Shown here: positions 54,652 to 62,826 of the stretch, in pieces | Position numbering within the stretch: the first letter of the stretch is position 1 | How the letters are laid out: each line of letters starts with the position of its first letter | From: Pseudomonas piscis | GTDB lineage: Bacteria; Pseudomonadota; Gammaproteobacteria; Pseudomonadales; Pseudomonadaceae | DNA length: 64,000 nucleotides | NCBI RefSeq assembly: GCF_009380155.1 | Contig: NZ_WHUV01000006.1 | Coordinates: 62,001-126,000, forward strand | Reading direction: 5' to 3' | Program-made: the position numbers and the translations under genes | The notes under the pieces: generated by a model | Seen by the model: only the letters and a program-made list of their open reading frames with translations | Told to the model about the DNA's origin: nothing | Database searches by the model: none

Positions 54652-55362
54652 TCAGCGCTGCGGTTGCAGGGCGTTGCGATAGTGCTTCAGGGCGGTCTCG
54701 GTGCTCCGGCGGAAAAAATCCGCATACAACTCCAGGGTCTGGCGGGTCAGTTCGGGGCCGGCCAGCTCCGGGGTGCCGACATTGAAAGGTGCGCGAGGGT
54801 GGTACTCGATGGTCAGTTCCAACAGCTTGGCGATCTGCTCGCCCCGCAAGCGAGCCAGTACCATCAACGCCGTCTCGAAGGAGCCGGTGGCAGGGCCTGC
54901 ACTGTACAGTGGGCCGTCGATCACTACTTCGCCACCGCTGACCGCCGTGGCACCGAATGCTTCCAGGGTATGGGTCAGGTGCAGGTTGGTGGTCGCCCGG
55001 CGTCCTTCCAGGAAACCAGCGGCGCCCAGCAGCAGGGCGCCGGCGCAGATGGAGATGACGAAGCGGGTACGTGGGCACTGTTCACGCAGGAACTGGATCA
55101 ATTGCGGGTCTTCGATCGCCGCCGTGCCCACCGCACCTATCACCAGCACATCGAGGTCGGGCGGGCATTCGTCGAACGTCGTGCTGGCATGGCAGGGGAA
55201 GTCCGGCATGGCCATGACCGGATGGCGATCCTTCCACAGCACATGCAGTTCGGTATTGGGTGCCATGCCGAACACCGAGTGGGCGCCGGCGATATCCATC
55301 AGGGCGAACCCCGGGGCGATGAGAATCCCGACTTTTAGAGGTGTTCCTGGTTCGATCAGCAT
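54652..55362 (-). CDS. DJ-1/PfpI family protein (isonitrile-hydratase-like)
   Basis: A 236-residue DJ-1/PfpI-superfamily protein. The nucleophile-elbow Cys is in ISICAGALLLGAAGFLEGRRAT (about residues 103-124), the pattern of isonitrile hydratase and of amidase domains in GlxA regulators. Asp23 in FALMDIAGAHSVFG fits the InhA-type acid. It has no HTH, so it is an enzyme rather than a regulator. It is divergent from a GlxA regulator with a related domain, 121 bases away. The substrate is unknown. Confidence 0.85.
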   Translation of the reverse strand: MLIEPGTPLKVGILIAPGFALMDIAGAHSVFGMAPNTELHVLWKDRHPVMAMPDFPCHASTTFDECPPDLDVLVIGAVGTAAIEDPQLIQFLREQCPRTRFVISICAGALLLGAAGFLEGRRATTNLHLTHTLEAFGATAVSGGEVVIDGPLYSAGPATGSFETALMVLARLRGEQIAKLLELTIEYHPRAPFNVGTPELAGPELTRQTLELYADFFRRSTETALKHYRNALQPQR

Positions 55363-55483
55363 CTGAGGTTCCTTGGATTGTGCCGCGGCGGGTGCCGGGC
55401 TGGACGTACCTTAATCAGCCTGCACTTGGCGTTCTTGCCAAAAATGCGACAATTCACGCCAAATCCTTCCAGGTATCCAGGTC

Positions 55484-56479
55484 ATGTCGCAGCCGCCCAG
55501 GCTCATTCAGTTTCTGGTGTTTCCCGCAGTGAACATGCTCGATCTATCGGGCCCCCTGCGGGTGTTCGCTACCGCCAATGAGCTGCTGGCATTCGCCGGC
55601 CAAGCCGCGGCCTATGACGTCACTGTGATTGCTGCCCAGGCACCATTGCTGTCTTCCGAGGGGCTGGAGCTCACCCCGCTGCCATTACCTGATGTCCAGT
55701 CGCCCTGCGACACTTTGCTGGTGATCGGTGGCCAGGGAGTGGGGGCGGCCTGCCGGGATGGCGCCCTGCCACGCTGGATCGGACAGAGGGCGCTGGTGGC
55801 GCGCAGGTTGGTGTCGATCTGTAATGGTGCCTTTCTGCTGGCGGCCGCGGGACTGCTCGATGGTCGGCGTGCCGTGACTCACTGGAGCCGCTGCGAAGCA
55901 CTGGCCCGGCGCTTTCCCCTGGTCCGGGTCGAGCCCGATTCGATCTTCGTCAACGACGGGCCGATCTGGACTTCAGCCGGGGTCACGGCCGGCATCGACC
56001 TGGCCTTGGCCCTGGTGGAAGAGGACCTGGGTCATGAGCTGGCCTTGGAAATCGCCCGCTACCTGGTGGTTTTTCTCAAGCGCCCAGGCGGCCAGGCGCA
56101 GTTCAGTGTGCCGCTGTTCCTGCAGCACCGTGCTGGCGGTTTTGCCCAGTTGCATGCCTGGATCACCGAACATGTCGCTCAGGATCTGTCGGTGGCAGTG
56201 CTGGCGCAGCGGGTGGGAATGAGCGAGCGCAGTTTCCTGCGTCACTACCGAGAGCAGACCGGCACTACGCCGGCCAAGGCGGTGGAGCGGATCCGGGTGG
56301 AAGCGGCCCGGCAACTGCTGGATGAAACCCCGTGGCCGCTCAAGCGGATCGCCCTACGTTGCGGCCTGGGTAGCGAGGCGACATTCCGTCGTGCATTCCA
56401 GCGAGTTTTCGGCATCAACGCCCAGGATTACCGCCAGCGCTTCAGCTCTCGCGATGAGGCCAAAGCGCAGGTCCTCTGA
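55484..56479 (+). CDS. GlxA-type transcriptional regulator (DJ-1 domain plus AraC HTH)
   Basis: A 331-residue protein: DJ-1/PfpI-like sensor domain at about 7-185, including SICNGAFLLAAAGLLDGRRAV, and an AraC-type double HTH at about 218-315 (AVLAQRVGMSERSFLRHYRE and RIALRCGLGSEATFRRAFQ). The Cys of the elbow is present, which is variable in this group. It probably regulates the divergent DJ-1 gene in response to a small nitrogenous metabolite; the effector is unknown. Confidence 0.9.
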   Translation: MSQPPRLIQFLVFPAVNMLDLSGPLRVFATANELLAFAGQAAAYDVTVIAAQAPLLSSEGLELTPLPLPDVQSPCDTLLVIGGQGVGAACRDGALPRWIGQRALVARRLVSICNGAFLLAAAGLLDGRRAVTHWSRCEALARRFPLVRVEPDSIFVNDGPIWTSAGVTAGIDLALALVEEDLGHELALEIARYLVVFLKRPGGQAQFSVPLFLQHRAGGFAQLHAWITEHVAQDLSVAVLAQRVGMSERSFLRHYREQTGTTPAKAVERIRVEAARQLLDETPWPLKRIALRCGLGSEATFRRAFQRVFGINAQDYRQRFSSRDEAKAQVL

Positions 56480-56493
56480 GGTGCAGGAAGGGG

Positions 56494-57249
56494 TCAGCGT
56501 GGTTGGCCCGGCAAGTTATCCACACCGCGCTCGCGGACCCAGAACAGGGTCGCCCCGGCCACGGCGGCGGGCATCATCAGGATGTTGACGAAGGGAATCA
56601 TCAGCGCCAGGTAGACGATGCCGCCGAAGCCCAGGCTCTGCCAGCGCTTGGCCCGCAGCCAGGCGAGCATGTCCTGCCAGCTCATCTTGTGGTTGTCCGC
56701 CGGGTAGTCGATGTACTGGATGGCCATCATCCAGATACCGAACAACAGCCACAGCGGCGCGGCCACCAGGTTGACCACCGGGATCAGCGAGAGGATGAAC
56801 AAGCCGATGGCCCGGGGCAGGAAGTAGCCCAGCTTGCGCATCTCCCGGGACAGGGTACGGGGGATCATCGCCAGCAGTTCGCCCCAGCTGAAGGGAGGGA
56901 AATCATCGGTGCCGCGGACCACGGTCTCGACCTTTTCCGCGAGGAAGCCGTTGAACGGGGCGGCGATGATATTGGCCAGCATGGTGAAGCTGAAGAACAC
57001 CATCAGCACTACCAGCACCACGAACAGCGGCCACAGGATGTAGCTGAGAAAGCTCAGCCATTGCGGCAGGGTCGGCATCAGGGCGTCGACCCAGAGGCTG
57101 AATTGATGACCGGCGAAATAGATCAATCCGACGAACAGCACCAGGTTGACCAGCAGCGGCAAGAGCACGAACAGGCGCAGGCCGGGCGTGAGGATCAACT
57201 TGAGGCCCTCGCGCAGGTATTGCGGGCCGGACAAGACAGGGGCGGGCAT
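56494..57249 (-). CDS. cysZ: Sulfate transporter CysZ
   Basis: A 251-residue membrane protein of the EI24/CysZ type (DUF540) that imports sulfate for cysteine synthesis. Strongly hydrophobic helices are at about 25-50, 68-95, 135-165 and 200-230. The start MPAPVLSGPQYLREGLKLI has GGAG 7 nt upstream; the frame open to 57354 was rejected. It is divergent from trxB across 310 bases. Confidence 0.92.
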   Translation of the reverse strand: MPAPVLSGPQYLREGLKLILTPGLRLFVLLPLLVNLVLFVGLIYFAGHQFSLWVDALMPTLPQWLSFLSYILWPLFVVLVVLMVFFSFTMLANIIAAPFNGFLAEKVETVVRGTDDFPPFSWGELLAMIPRTLSREMRKLGYFLPRAIGLFILSLIPVVNLVAAPLWLLFGIWMMAIQYIDYPADNHKMSWQDMLAWLRAKRWQSLGFGGIVYLALMIPFVNILMMPAAVAGATLFWVRERGVDNLPGQPR

Positions 57250-57559
57250 AGAAGGCTCCGAGCAGAAGGAAAACGCGCCGACCTTACCGGCTTTGCACAA
57301 GGGACGAAAGTGCGGCGCATAGGGCGACATCAACGGTAACAAAGACCTCTTCATACTGGTCTTCAGAAGATAGAGACCGCCTATGAGCTGGATTGTTAAA
57401 CCGTATTTCCTTAATCTTCGCCCCCTCTATACGCTGCACCCATTATTTTTTGGACGGACGAGTTTTAGCCTTCCCCAAGGTTTCGCCGTCCTTTTTTATT
57501 CCAGCCGGCAATCCGGCGTTCCGCGCCAGGGCAGCCGGGCCGGTCGATAGGAGTGAGTC
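57250..57559. other. Non-coding gap between cysZ and trxB
   Basis: A 310-base intergenic region holding the cysZ promoter side and a long trxB leader. It contains a terminator-like hairpin with a T6 run (57452-57497). A 55-codon frame (57383-57550, beginning MSWIVKPYF) crosses that hairpin; it has only a weak ribosome site and I do not call it a gene. No RNA gene of known class is recognised. Confidence 0.5.
57452..57497 (+). terminator. Terminator-like hairpin in the trxB leader
   Basis: GGACGG (57452-57457) pairs with CCGTCC (57486-57491), an inner CCTT-CCCC-AAGG stem-loop adds structure, and six T's follow. It lies 62 bases ahead of trxB on the plus strand, with no plus-strand gene upstream within the gap, so it could be an attenuator or the end of a small RNA. 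Confidence 0.55.
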
Positions 57560-58522
57560 ATGTCTGATGTACGTCATTCGCGTGTGATTATTCTCGGTTC
57601 CGGCCCTGCCGGTTACAGCGCCGCGGTCTATGCCGCCCGCGCCAACCTGAAGCCACTGCTGATCACCGGCATGCAGGCCGGTGGCCAGCTGACCACCACC
57701 ACCGAAGTCGACAACTGGCCGGGCGACGTGCACGGCCTGACCGGCCCGGCGCTGATGGAGCGGATGCGCGAGCACGCCGAGCGCTTCGAAACCGAAATCG
57801 TCTTCGATCACATCAATGCCGTGGACTTCGCCGCCAAGCCCTACACCCTGACCGGTGACAGCGGCACCTACACCTGCGACGCCCTGATCATCGCCACCGG
57901 CGCCAGCGCTCGCTACCTGGGCCTGCCATCGGAAGAAGCCTTCATGGGCAAGGGCGTTTCCGCCTGCGCCACCTGCGACGGTTTCTTCTACCGCAACAAG
58001 CCAGTGGCCGTGGTCGGTGGTGGCAACACCGCTGTCGAGGAAGCCCTGTACCTGGCCAACATCGCCAGCAAGGTCACCCTGATCCACCGTCGCGATACCT
58101 TCCGCGCCGAGAAGATCCTGATCGACAAGCTTCACGCCCGGGTTGCCGAAGGCAAGATCGAGCTCAAGCTCAACGCGACCCTGGACGAAGTGCTGGGCGA
58201 CAACATGGGCGTGACCGGTGCCCGCCTGAAGAACAACGATGGCAGCTTCGACGAGCTGAAAGTCGACGGCGTGTTCATCGCCATCGGCCACACTCCGAAC
58301 ACTTCGCTGTTCGAAGGCCAGCTGGCGCTCAAGGACGGTTACCTGGTCGTGCAGGGCGGTCGTGAAGGCAATGCCACCGCTACCAGCGTCGAGGGCATCT
58401 TCGCCGCCGGCGACGTGGCTGACCACGTCTACCGCCAGGCCATCACCTCGGCCGGTGCCGGTTGCATGGCGGCCCTGGACACCGAGCGTTACCTGGACGG
58501 CCTGCAGAACGCTTCGTTCTGA
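57560..58522 (+). CDS. trxB: Thioredoxin reductase
   Basis: A 320-residue FAD/NADPH disulfide reductase that keeps thioredoxin reduced. The FAD motif GSGPAGYSAA is at residues 13-22, the redox pair C136-A-T-C139 in SACATCDGFF, and the NADPH motif GGGNTAVEEA near 155. The AGGAGTGAGTC leader gives a good ribosome site. A terminator follows 13 bases after the stop. Confidence 0.97.
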   Translation: MSDVRHSRVIILGSGPAGYSAAVYAARANLKPLLITGMQAGGQLTTTTEVDNWPGDVHGLTGPALMERMREHAERFETEIVFDHINAVDFAAKPYTLTGDSGTYTCDALIIATGASARYLGLPSEEAFMGKGVSACATCDGFFYRNKPVAVVGGGNTAVEEALYLANIASKVTLIHRRDTFRAEKILIDKLHARVAEGKIELKLNATLDEVLGDNMGVTGARLKNNDGSFDELKVDGVFIAIGHTPNTSLFEGQLALKDGYLVVQGGREGNATATSVEGIFAAGDVADHVYRQAITSAGAGCMAALDTERYLDGLQNASF

Positions 58523-58535
58523 TCGTCCTGAAATG

Positions 58536-58562
58536 AAAAAACCGGCGCAAGCCGGTTTTTTT
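58536..58562 (+). terminator. Intrinsic terminator after trxB
   Basis: AAAAACCGGC pairs with GCCGGTTTTT around a GCAA loop with a T-run to 58562. The A-run on the other strand also allows it to stop the convergent hopJ transcript. Confidence 0.93.
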
Positions 58563-58588
58563 ATGGGTGATGGTCTTGCCGGTGTGGA

Positions 58589-58927
58589 TCAGCGGCGGGT
58601 CAGCGGCTGGGCGTTGAACTTCACTCCGGCCAGGCCATGGGCGATCAGGGCGCGGATGTTGCCGTGGTCGCTGCCTTGCGGGGTGGCCAGCACCGAGCGA
58701 TAGTGCTCGCCGAATGCCAGCAATGCTTCGGCGTCGCTCAGGCCTTCCAGCAGGGCCAGGCCCAGGGTCTTGCACGAGCCTTCGTTCTGCCCGGCGGCGT
58801 TTTCCACGCCACCATTGTTGAACGCCTGGGGCTGGTAGTCATAACCGGCGGCGATGAACGCCAGGGTGTCGGCAAAGGCGTGTTCGCCGCTGTTGAGGCT
58901 GGCGCGCAGGGTGTTCAGGTCAGTCAT
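58589..58927 (-). CDS. HopJ-domain protein
   Basis: A 112-residue protein almost wholly made of the HopJ type III effector domain (PF08888): FADTLAFIAAGYDYQPQAF, then a GQNEGSCKTLGLALLEGLS stretch. Despite the family name, homologues are widespread in non-pathogens; no type III secretion genes are near. The start at 58927 overlaps the DUF1244 stop by eight bases, so the pair is translationally coupled. Function is unknown. Confidence 0.85.
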   Translation of the reverse strand: MTDLNTLRASLNSGEHAFADTLAFIAAGYDYQPQAFNNGGVENAAGQNEGSCKTLGLALLEGLSDAEALLAFGEHYRSVLATPQGSDHGNIRALIAHGLAGVKFNAQPLTRR

Positions 58928-59216
58928 GGGGTTTTCCTTTGGCGAACGCCGCTTGCTGCTCGGCGCTGGCTTCTTTCTGATAGAGATTCTTCCACTCGGC
59001 GTAGGGCATGCCATACACCACTTCACGGGCGTCATCGAGGCTGACCTCGATCTGGCGCTGGTCGGCTTCGGCCTTGTACCACTTGGACAGGCAGTTGCGG
59101 CAGAACCCGGCAAGGTTCATCAGGTCGATATTCTGCACGTCCTTGCGGTTGTCCAGGTGGGCCACCAGGCGGCGAAAGGCCGCCGCTTCCAGTTCCAGGC
59201 GTTGTTGTTCGGTCAT
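58920..59216 (-). CDS. DUF1244 family protein
   Basis: A 98-residue helical protein of the DUF1244 family. The central GFCRNCLSKWYKAEAD (about residues 37-52) has the conserved CxxC. It is probably cytoplasmic and of unknown function. Its stop overlaps the HopJ-domain gene (ATGACTGA). It is preceded by GGAG and a 62-base gap from folX. Confidence 0.87.
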   Translation of the reverse strand: MTEQQRLELEAAAFRRLVAHLDNRKDVQNIDLMNLAGFCRNCLSKWYKAEADQRQIEVSLDDAREVVYGMPYAEWKNLYQKEASAEQQAAFAKGKPHD

Positions 59217-59278
59217 GGGATTCTCCGAGGGGGGACAAGCTCCTGGGGGGATATGGAGCTTGTCGCTTGAGGCGGTGG

Positions 59279-59659
59279 TCAGGCTGGATCGCGACTTGCC
59301 GCTAACGTGATGGATACCGATTCGGCAAAGCGCAGGGCGTGGGGTTTGTCCACTTCGACCTCGGCGTACTGCACCGAGGCGTTGCTCATCACCAGGTCCA
59401 GCAGTTCCTGGGTCAGGCGCTCCAGCAGGGCGAAGCGGTTGCCCTCGACGTGGGCGATGATGGCCTTGGTGATGGTGCGATAGTTCAGCGCGTGATCGAT
59501 GTCGTTGTCGCGCACCGCATCTTGGGCGGGATACAGGATGGTCAGGTTGATCAGGACATCCTGCTTGTTGAGGATTTCTTCCTCGTTGATTCCGATGTAG
59601 GTCCGCAGGAGCAGGTCCTTGACTCGGATACGAGCCATTCCTGGCTGAAGTTGTGGCAT
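59279..59659 (-). CDS. folX: Dihydroneopterin triphosphate 2'-epimerase (FolX)
   Basis: A 126-residue tunnelling-fold protein of the FolB/FolX family. The wording ARIRVKDLLLRTYIGINEEE and FALLERLTQELLDLV fits FolX, which makes dihydromonapterin triphosphate, rather than the aldolase FolB. Context with folE and folM supports this. Its start lies one base after the folE stop. It could start seven codons later at MARIRVKD. Confidence 0.92.
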   Translation of the reverse strand: MPQLQPGMARIRVKDLLLRTYIGINEEEILNKQDVLINLTILYPAQDAVRDNDIDHALNYRTITKAIIAHVEGNRFALLERLTQELLDLVMSNASVQYAEVEVDKPHALRFAESVSITLAASRDPA

Positions 59660-60220
59660 TTACTTGCTCCGTCCAATCAATTGCAGGAATTCCTGGCGAG
59701 TGGTGCTCGATTCGCGAAAGGCGCCGAGCATCACCGAGGTATGCATGGTGGAATTCTGTTTCTCGACACCGCGCATCATCATGCACATGTGCTTGGCTTC
59801 GACCACCACGGCGACGCCGGCGGCCTGGGTCACGCTCTGCACTGCGTCGGCGATCTGCCGGGTGAGATTTTCCTGGATCTGCAGGCGCCTGGCGAACATG
59901 TCGACGATGCGCGCGATCTTCGACAGCCCCAGCACCTTGCCCGTGGGAATATAAGCCACATGGGCCTTGCCGATGAAGGGCAGCAGGTGATGTTCGCACA
60001 GGGAGTACAACTCGATGTCGGCCACTATCACCATCTCGTCGTTGTCGGAGGCGAACAGCGCGCCGTTGACGATTTCCTCCAGCGACTGCTCGTAGCCATG
60101 ACACAGGTACTGCATGGCCTTGGCGGCACGCTTGGGCGTATCGAGCAGACCCTCGCGCTCGGGGTCTTCGCCGAGACCCTTGAGGATCTCGCGGTAGTGC
60201 TGGGGCAGGGAAAGGCTCAT
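59660..60220 (-). CDS. folE: GTP cyclohydrolase I
   Basis: A 186-residue type I GTP cyclohydrolase producing dihydroneopterin triphosphate. Zinc ligands are Cys75 and His78 (SLCEHHLLPF) and Cys146 (HMCMMMRG). Position between folX and folM indicates service to the monapterin pathway, which in Pseudomonas supplies the cofactor of phenylalanine hydroxylase. In P. putida a folE gene is reported to be light-inducible. Confidence 0.96.
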   Translation of the reverse strand: MSLSLPQHYREILKGLGEDPEREGLLDTPKRAAKAMQYLCHGYEQSLEEIVNGALFASDNDEMVIVADIELYSLCEHHLLPFIGKAHVAYIPTGKVLGLSKIARIVDMFARRLQIQENLTRQIADAVQSVTQAAGVAVVVEAKHMCMMMRGVEKQNSTMHTSVMLGAFRESSTTRQEFLQLIGRSK

Positions 60221-60242
60221 GCAAGGTCCTCGCGGGGCCGGT

Positions 60243-60953
60243 CTATTTGACGTGCCGCCCGCCGTTGACGGTCAGGGTGGTGCCGGTGACATAGGGATTG
60301 TCCAACAGGTAGCGCAGGCTCTGGTAGATCACTTGCGCGCCGGGCTCGATGCCCAGTGCGGATTTGGCCAGGGTCTTGGCGCGGTACGCCGCGTCGTCGT
60401 CGGGATTGAACAATAGCAGGGCCGGTGCGATGCCGTTGACCTTGATTGTCGGGGCGTACTTGGCGGCGAAAGACAGGGTCAGGCTGTCCAGGCCGGCCTT
60501 GCTGGCGCAGTAGGCGATGTGCTTGGCGCTGCCCTTGCGGGTCACGTCGTCGCTGATGTGGATGATGTCCGCCGGGCTGCAGGCCTGCAGCAATTGGGCG
60601 CAGTGCAGGTTGATCAGGTAGGGCGCCAGCATGTGCACGCCGAACATCCGGGCGAAGGCCTCGGTTTCCTGGCCCGGGCTTTCCTCGAGCCATTCCGAGG
60701 CGTTGTGGATGATCGCCCGCAGGCTGTCGGTGTGGGCCTTGAGCTCGGTGATCAGGGCCATGATCCCGGCCTCGCAGGACAGGTCGGCGAACAGCAGGGT
60801 CGCGCCCTGCTCACGCAGTGTTTCGAGCCCCGGGCGCTGGCTGCGGTAGGTGACGATCAGCCGATGCCCGTCTTCGAGCAGGCGCAACGCGCAGTGCAGG
60901 CCGACACGCTGGCTGGCGCCGGTGATCAGGATCGGTGCGGAGGAAGCGTTCAT
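60243..60953 (-). CDS. folM: Dihydromonapterin reductase (FolM)
   Basis: A 236-residue short-chain dehydrogenase. The NADPH motif LITGASQRVG is at residues 9-18 and the catalytic YxxxK in IAYCASKAG near residue 150. It resembles FolM, which reduces dihydromonapterin to tetrahydromonapterin. It is first of folM-folE-folX. An upstream hairpin (61026-61062) separates it from the next gene. Confidence 0.92.
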   Translation of the reverse strand: MNASSAPILITGASQRVGLHCALRLLEDGHRLIVTYRSQRPGLETLREQGATLLFADLSCEAGIMALITELKAHTDSLRAIIHNASEWLEESPGQETEAFARMFGVHMLAPYLINLHCAQLLQACSPADIIHISDDVTRKGSAKHIAYCASKAGLDSLTLSFAAKYAPTIKVNGIAPALLLFNPDDDAAYRAKTLAKSALGIEPGAQVIYQSLRYLLDNPYVTGTTLTVNGGRHVK

Positions 60954-61025
60954 GGCGGGCTCGCGTCGGCGGGTAGGGCAGAACTATACCAGCGGGGGCG
61001 TCCGAGCGTGGGATGGATCGGCAGC

Positions 61026-61062
61026 AAGCCGGCACCGCTCCGTGGTAGGCGGTGGCCGGCTT
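61026..61062. repeat. Long hairpin upstream of folM
   Basis: AAGCCGGCACCGC (61026-61038) pairs with GCGGTGGCCGGCTT (61049-61062) with a single bulged base and a ten-base loop. It lies between the monooxygenase-fold gene and folM on the minus strand, with no T-run. It may be a weak terminator or a REP-like element. Confidence 0.5.
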
Positions 61063-61071
61063 GGGCGAGGC

Positions 61072-61644
61072 TCAGGAGTTCTGCGTCGAAGGCGCCACGG
61101 GCAGCCGGCGGGGCGGGGCGGCGTTGAGCCAGTTGGCCAGCAGCCGGGTGGACAGCGGGATGAAGAAGTAGACCATCAGTGGAGTCAGGGCCAAGGTGCT
61201 GACGAACACCCGGGGCAACATGCCCAGGTCGTTGAGCAGCGGGCCGAGGACGAAGTTGAACAGCAGCGAGACCGGGAAGAACGCCAGCCAGATCGCCACG
61301 GCCTGCTTCCAGCGCGGCGGACGCTGTCCGGCGGCGCCGAACCAGCCATCGATACCGCTGACCCGATGTTCCAGTGGATGGGCGAACAGATCGCTGCCCC
61401 GGGCCAGCCAGGCGGTACGCGAGGCGGAGTGTTCCCAGGTGTGCAGGGTCTGTTCGTCGGCGAAGCGGAAGATGATCTGGAATTCATCGTCGCCGGGCGG
61501 AGGGGCCAGGACGCCGGAGCCCAGGTAGCCGGGAAAGTCGGTGGCCAGTTGCTCGCCTTCGCGCAGCCAGGCGATCAGGTCCTGGTAGCGACCATCGGCA
61601 ACGCGCCGGGCCACCATCAGGGTGACGGGTGAGGTAGACATCAT
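61072..61644 (-). CDS. Membrane-anchored antibiotic biosynthesis monooxygenase-fold protein
   Basis: A 190-residue protein: an ABM/dimeric ferredoxin-like domain at about 5-100 (VTLMVARRVADGRYQDLIAWL, EFQIIFRFADEQTLHTWE), then a basic linker and two membrane helices (about 118-140 and 148-172). Such YcnE-like proteins with a C-terminal membrane part have no assigned reaction. CGGAGAT lies just before the ATG. It is divergent from the LitR-like regulator and may be its target; that is inference. Confidence 0.83.
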   Translation of the reverse strand: MMSTSPVTLMVARRVADGRYQDLIAWLREGEQLATDFPGYLGSGVLAPPPGDDEFQIIFRFADEQTLHTWEHSASRTAWLARGSDLFAHPLEHRVSGIDGWFGAAGQRPPRWKQAVAIWLAFFPVSLLFNFVLGPLLNDLGMLPRVFVSTLALTPLMVYFFIPLSTRLLANWLNAAPPRRLPVAPSTQNS

Positions 61645-61852
61645 GTATCTCCGTAAAACCAATACGCTGCCTGGGTAAGGCAGTCGTTGACGGGGCACCG
61701 GGGTGTCGGGCCGCACCTTGGACAAGCAAGGATTATTCCTGATTGGCACGGATGTACCAATGACAGTGGTCGGATATTCCCGCCCTTGAAGCTTCGGCAC
61801 CCTGGGAGAGTAGAATGACGGCCATTTTGTCCATCGGTGTTCTCTCCCCCAG

Positions 61853-62809
61853 ATGCCCGCCACCATTGCACCTTCCGTCACCCACCAGGCTCCGGACGCC
61901 CTCGCGCAGGACGAGCTGTTCCCGATCCGCGAGGTTTCCCGCCTGACCGGCATCAATCCCGTGACCCTGCGGGCCTGGGAACGACGCTACGGTCTGATCC
62001 AGCCGACGCGCACCGAAAGTGGGCACAGGTTGTATTCCATGCACGATGTTGAGGCGGTGCGCGAGATCCTCGGCTGGATCGAGCGCGGCGTGGCGGTGAG
62101 CAAGGTCGGGCGGATCATGGCCAAGAACCGCGCCGTCCAGACCCAGCTCAAGGCTTCGGCCGACGATGGCCAGCAGGATGAATACGCCCAGTGGCGCGAT
62201 CAGTTGAAGCTGGCGGTCAATACCTTCGATGAAGAGCAGTTGGAGCGGATCTACGGCCAGGTGTTCTCCAGCTATGCCCTGCCGGTGGTGTTCCAGGACA
62301 TCTTCCTGCCGTTCTGGAAGCAGCTGCTGCAGCAACGCGACACCTTCGGCCATACCAGCGAATGGCTGTTCCTGGATGCTTTCCTGCGCTCGCGAATCAG
62401 CCAGCGCCTGTTGTTGCAGCGCACAGACTCGCAGCCGCTATTGCTCACCGCATTCAACCAGCAATGCCGTGAGCTGGAGCTGCTGGTGGCGGCGCTGCTG
62501 CTGGGGCACGACCAGCTCGGCGTACAGGTGCTGGGGCCGGGAGTACCGCTGGAGGAATTGACCCTGGTCTGTGAAAAGCTCAAGCCCCAGGCCCTGGTGG
62601 TGTTCTCCAACCATGCGCCGACGGCCGAGCTGCCCAAGCGTCTCAAGCGCCTGGCGCTGACCCTGGATTGCCCACTGATGCTGGCCGGGGATGCCGCGGA
62701 CCTGGCCCAGGACAGCCTGGCGGAGTCGCCAGTGGCCTGCCTGGGTGGAGAGGGGCGGTTGATGCAGCAGCGCCTGCGGCAATTCCTCGGCGGGCACCTG
62801 GATACCTGA
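61853..62809 (+). CDS. LitR/CarH-like MerR regulator, class II (no B12 ligands)
   Basis: A 318-residue protein. The MerR HTH is at about 22-92 (FPIREVSRLTGINPVTLRAWERRYGL) and a C-terminal cobalamin-binding-like sensor at about 110-315. The Wx9EH motif of B12 photoreceptors is replaced (Trp, then ...RSRI), and the DxHxxG-type His is missing (QCRELELL). This matches class II LitR proteins of P. putida (PplR), which depend on LOV photoreceptors rather than B12. A LOV gene lies 0.7 kb downstream on the opposite strand. The ribosome site is weak. Confidence 0.85.
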   Translation: MPATIAPSVTHQAPDALAQDELFPIREVSRLTGINPVTLRAWERRYGLIQPTRTESGHRLYSMHDVEAVREILGWIERGVAVSKVGRIMAKNRAVQTQLKASADDGQQDEYAQWRDQLKLAVNTFDEEQLERIYGQVFSSYALPVVFQDIFLPFWKQLLQQRDTFGHTSEWLFLDAFLRSRISQRLLLQRTDSQPLLLTAFNQQCRELELLVAALLLGHDQLGVQVLGPGVPLEELTLVCEKLKPQALVVFSNHAPTAELPKRLKRLALTLDCPLMLAGDAADLAQDSLAESPVACLGGEGRLMQQRLRQFLGGHLDT

Positions 62810-62826
62810 CACCGCGCGCGGATGCC

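Noticed and set aside
57383..57550. Small frame starting MSWIVKPYF in the trxB leader
   Set aside because: It has a weak ribosome site, no recognised family, and spans a hairpin with a T-run. It is kept only as a possible leader peptide in the finding.
58589..58927. HopJ as evidence of a pathogenicity island
   Set aside because: No secretion genes, hrp box, mobile elements or base-composition shift are visible. The domain is widespread in ordinary chromosomes.
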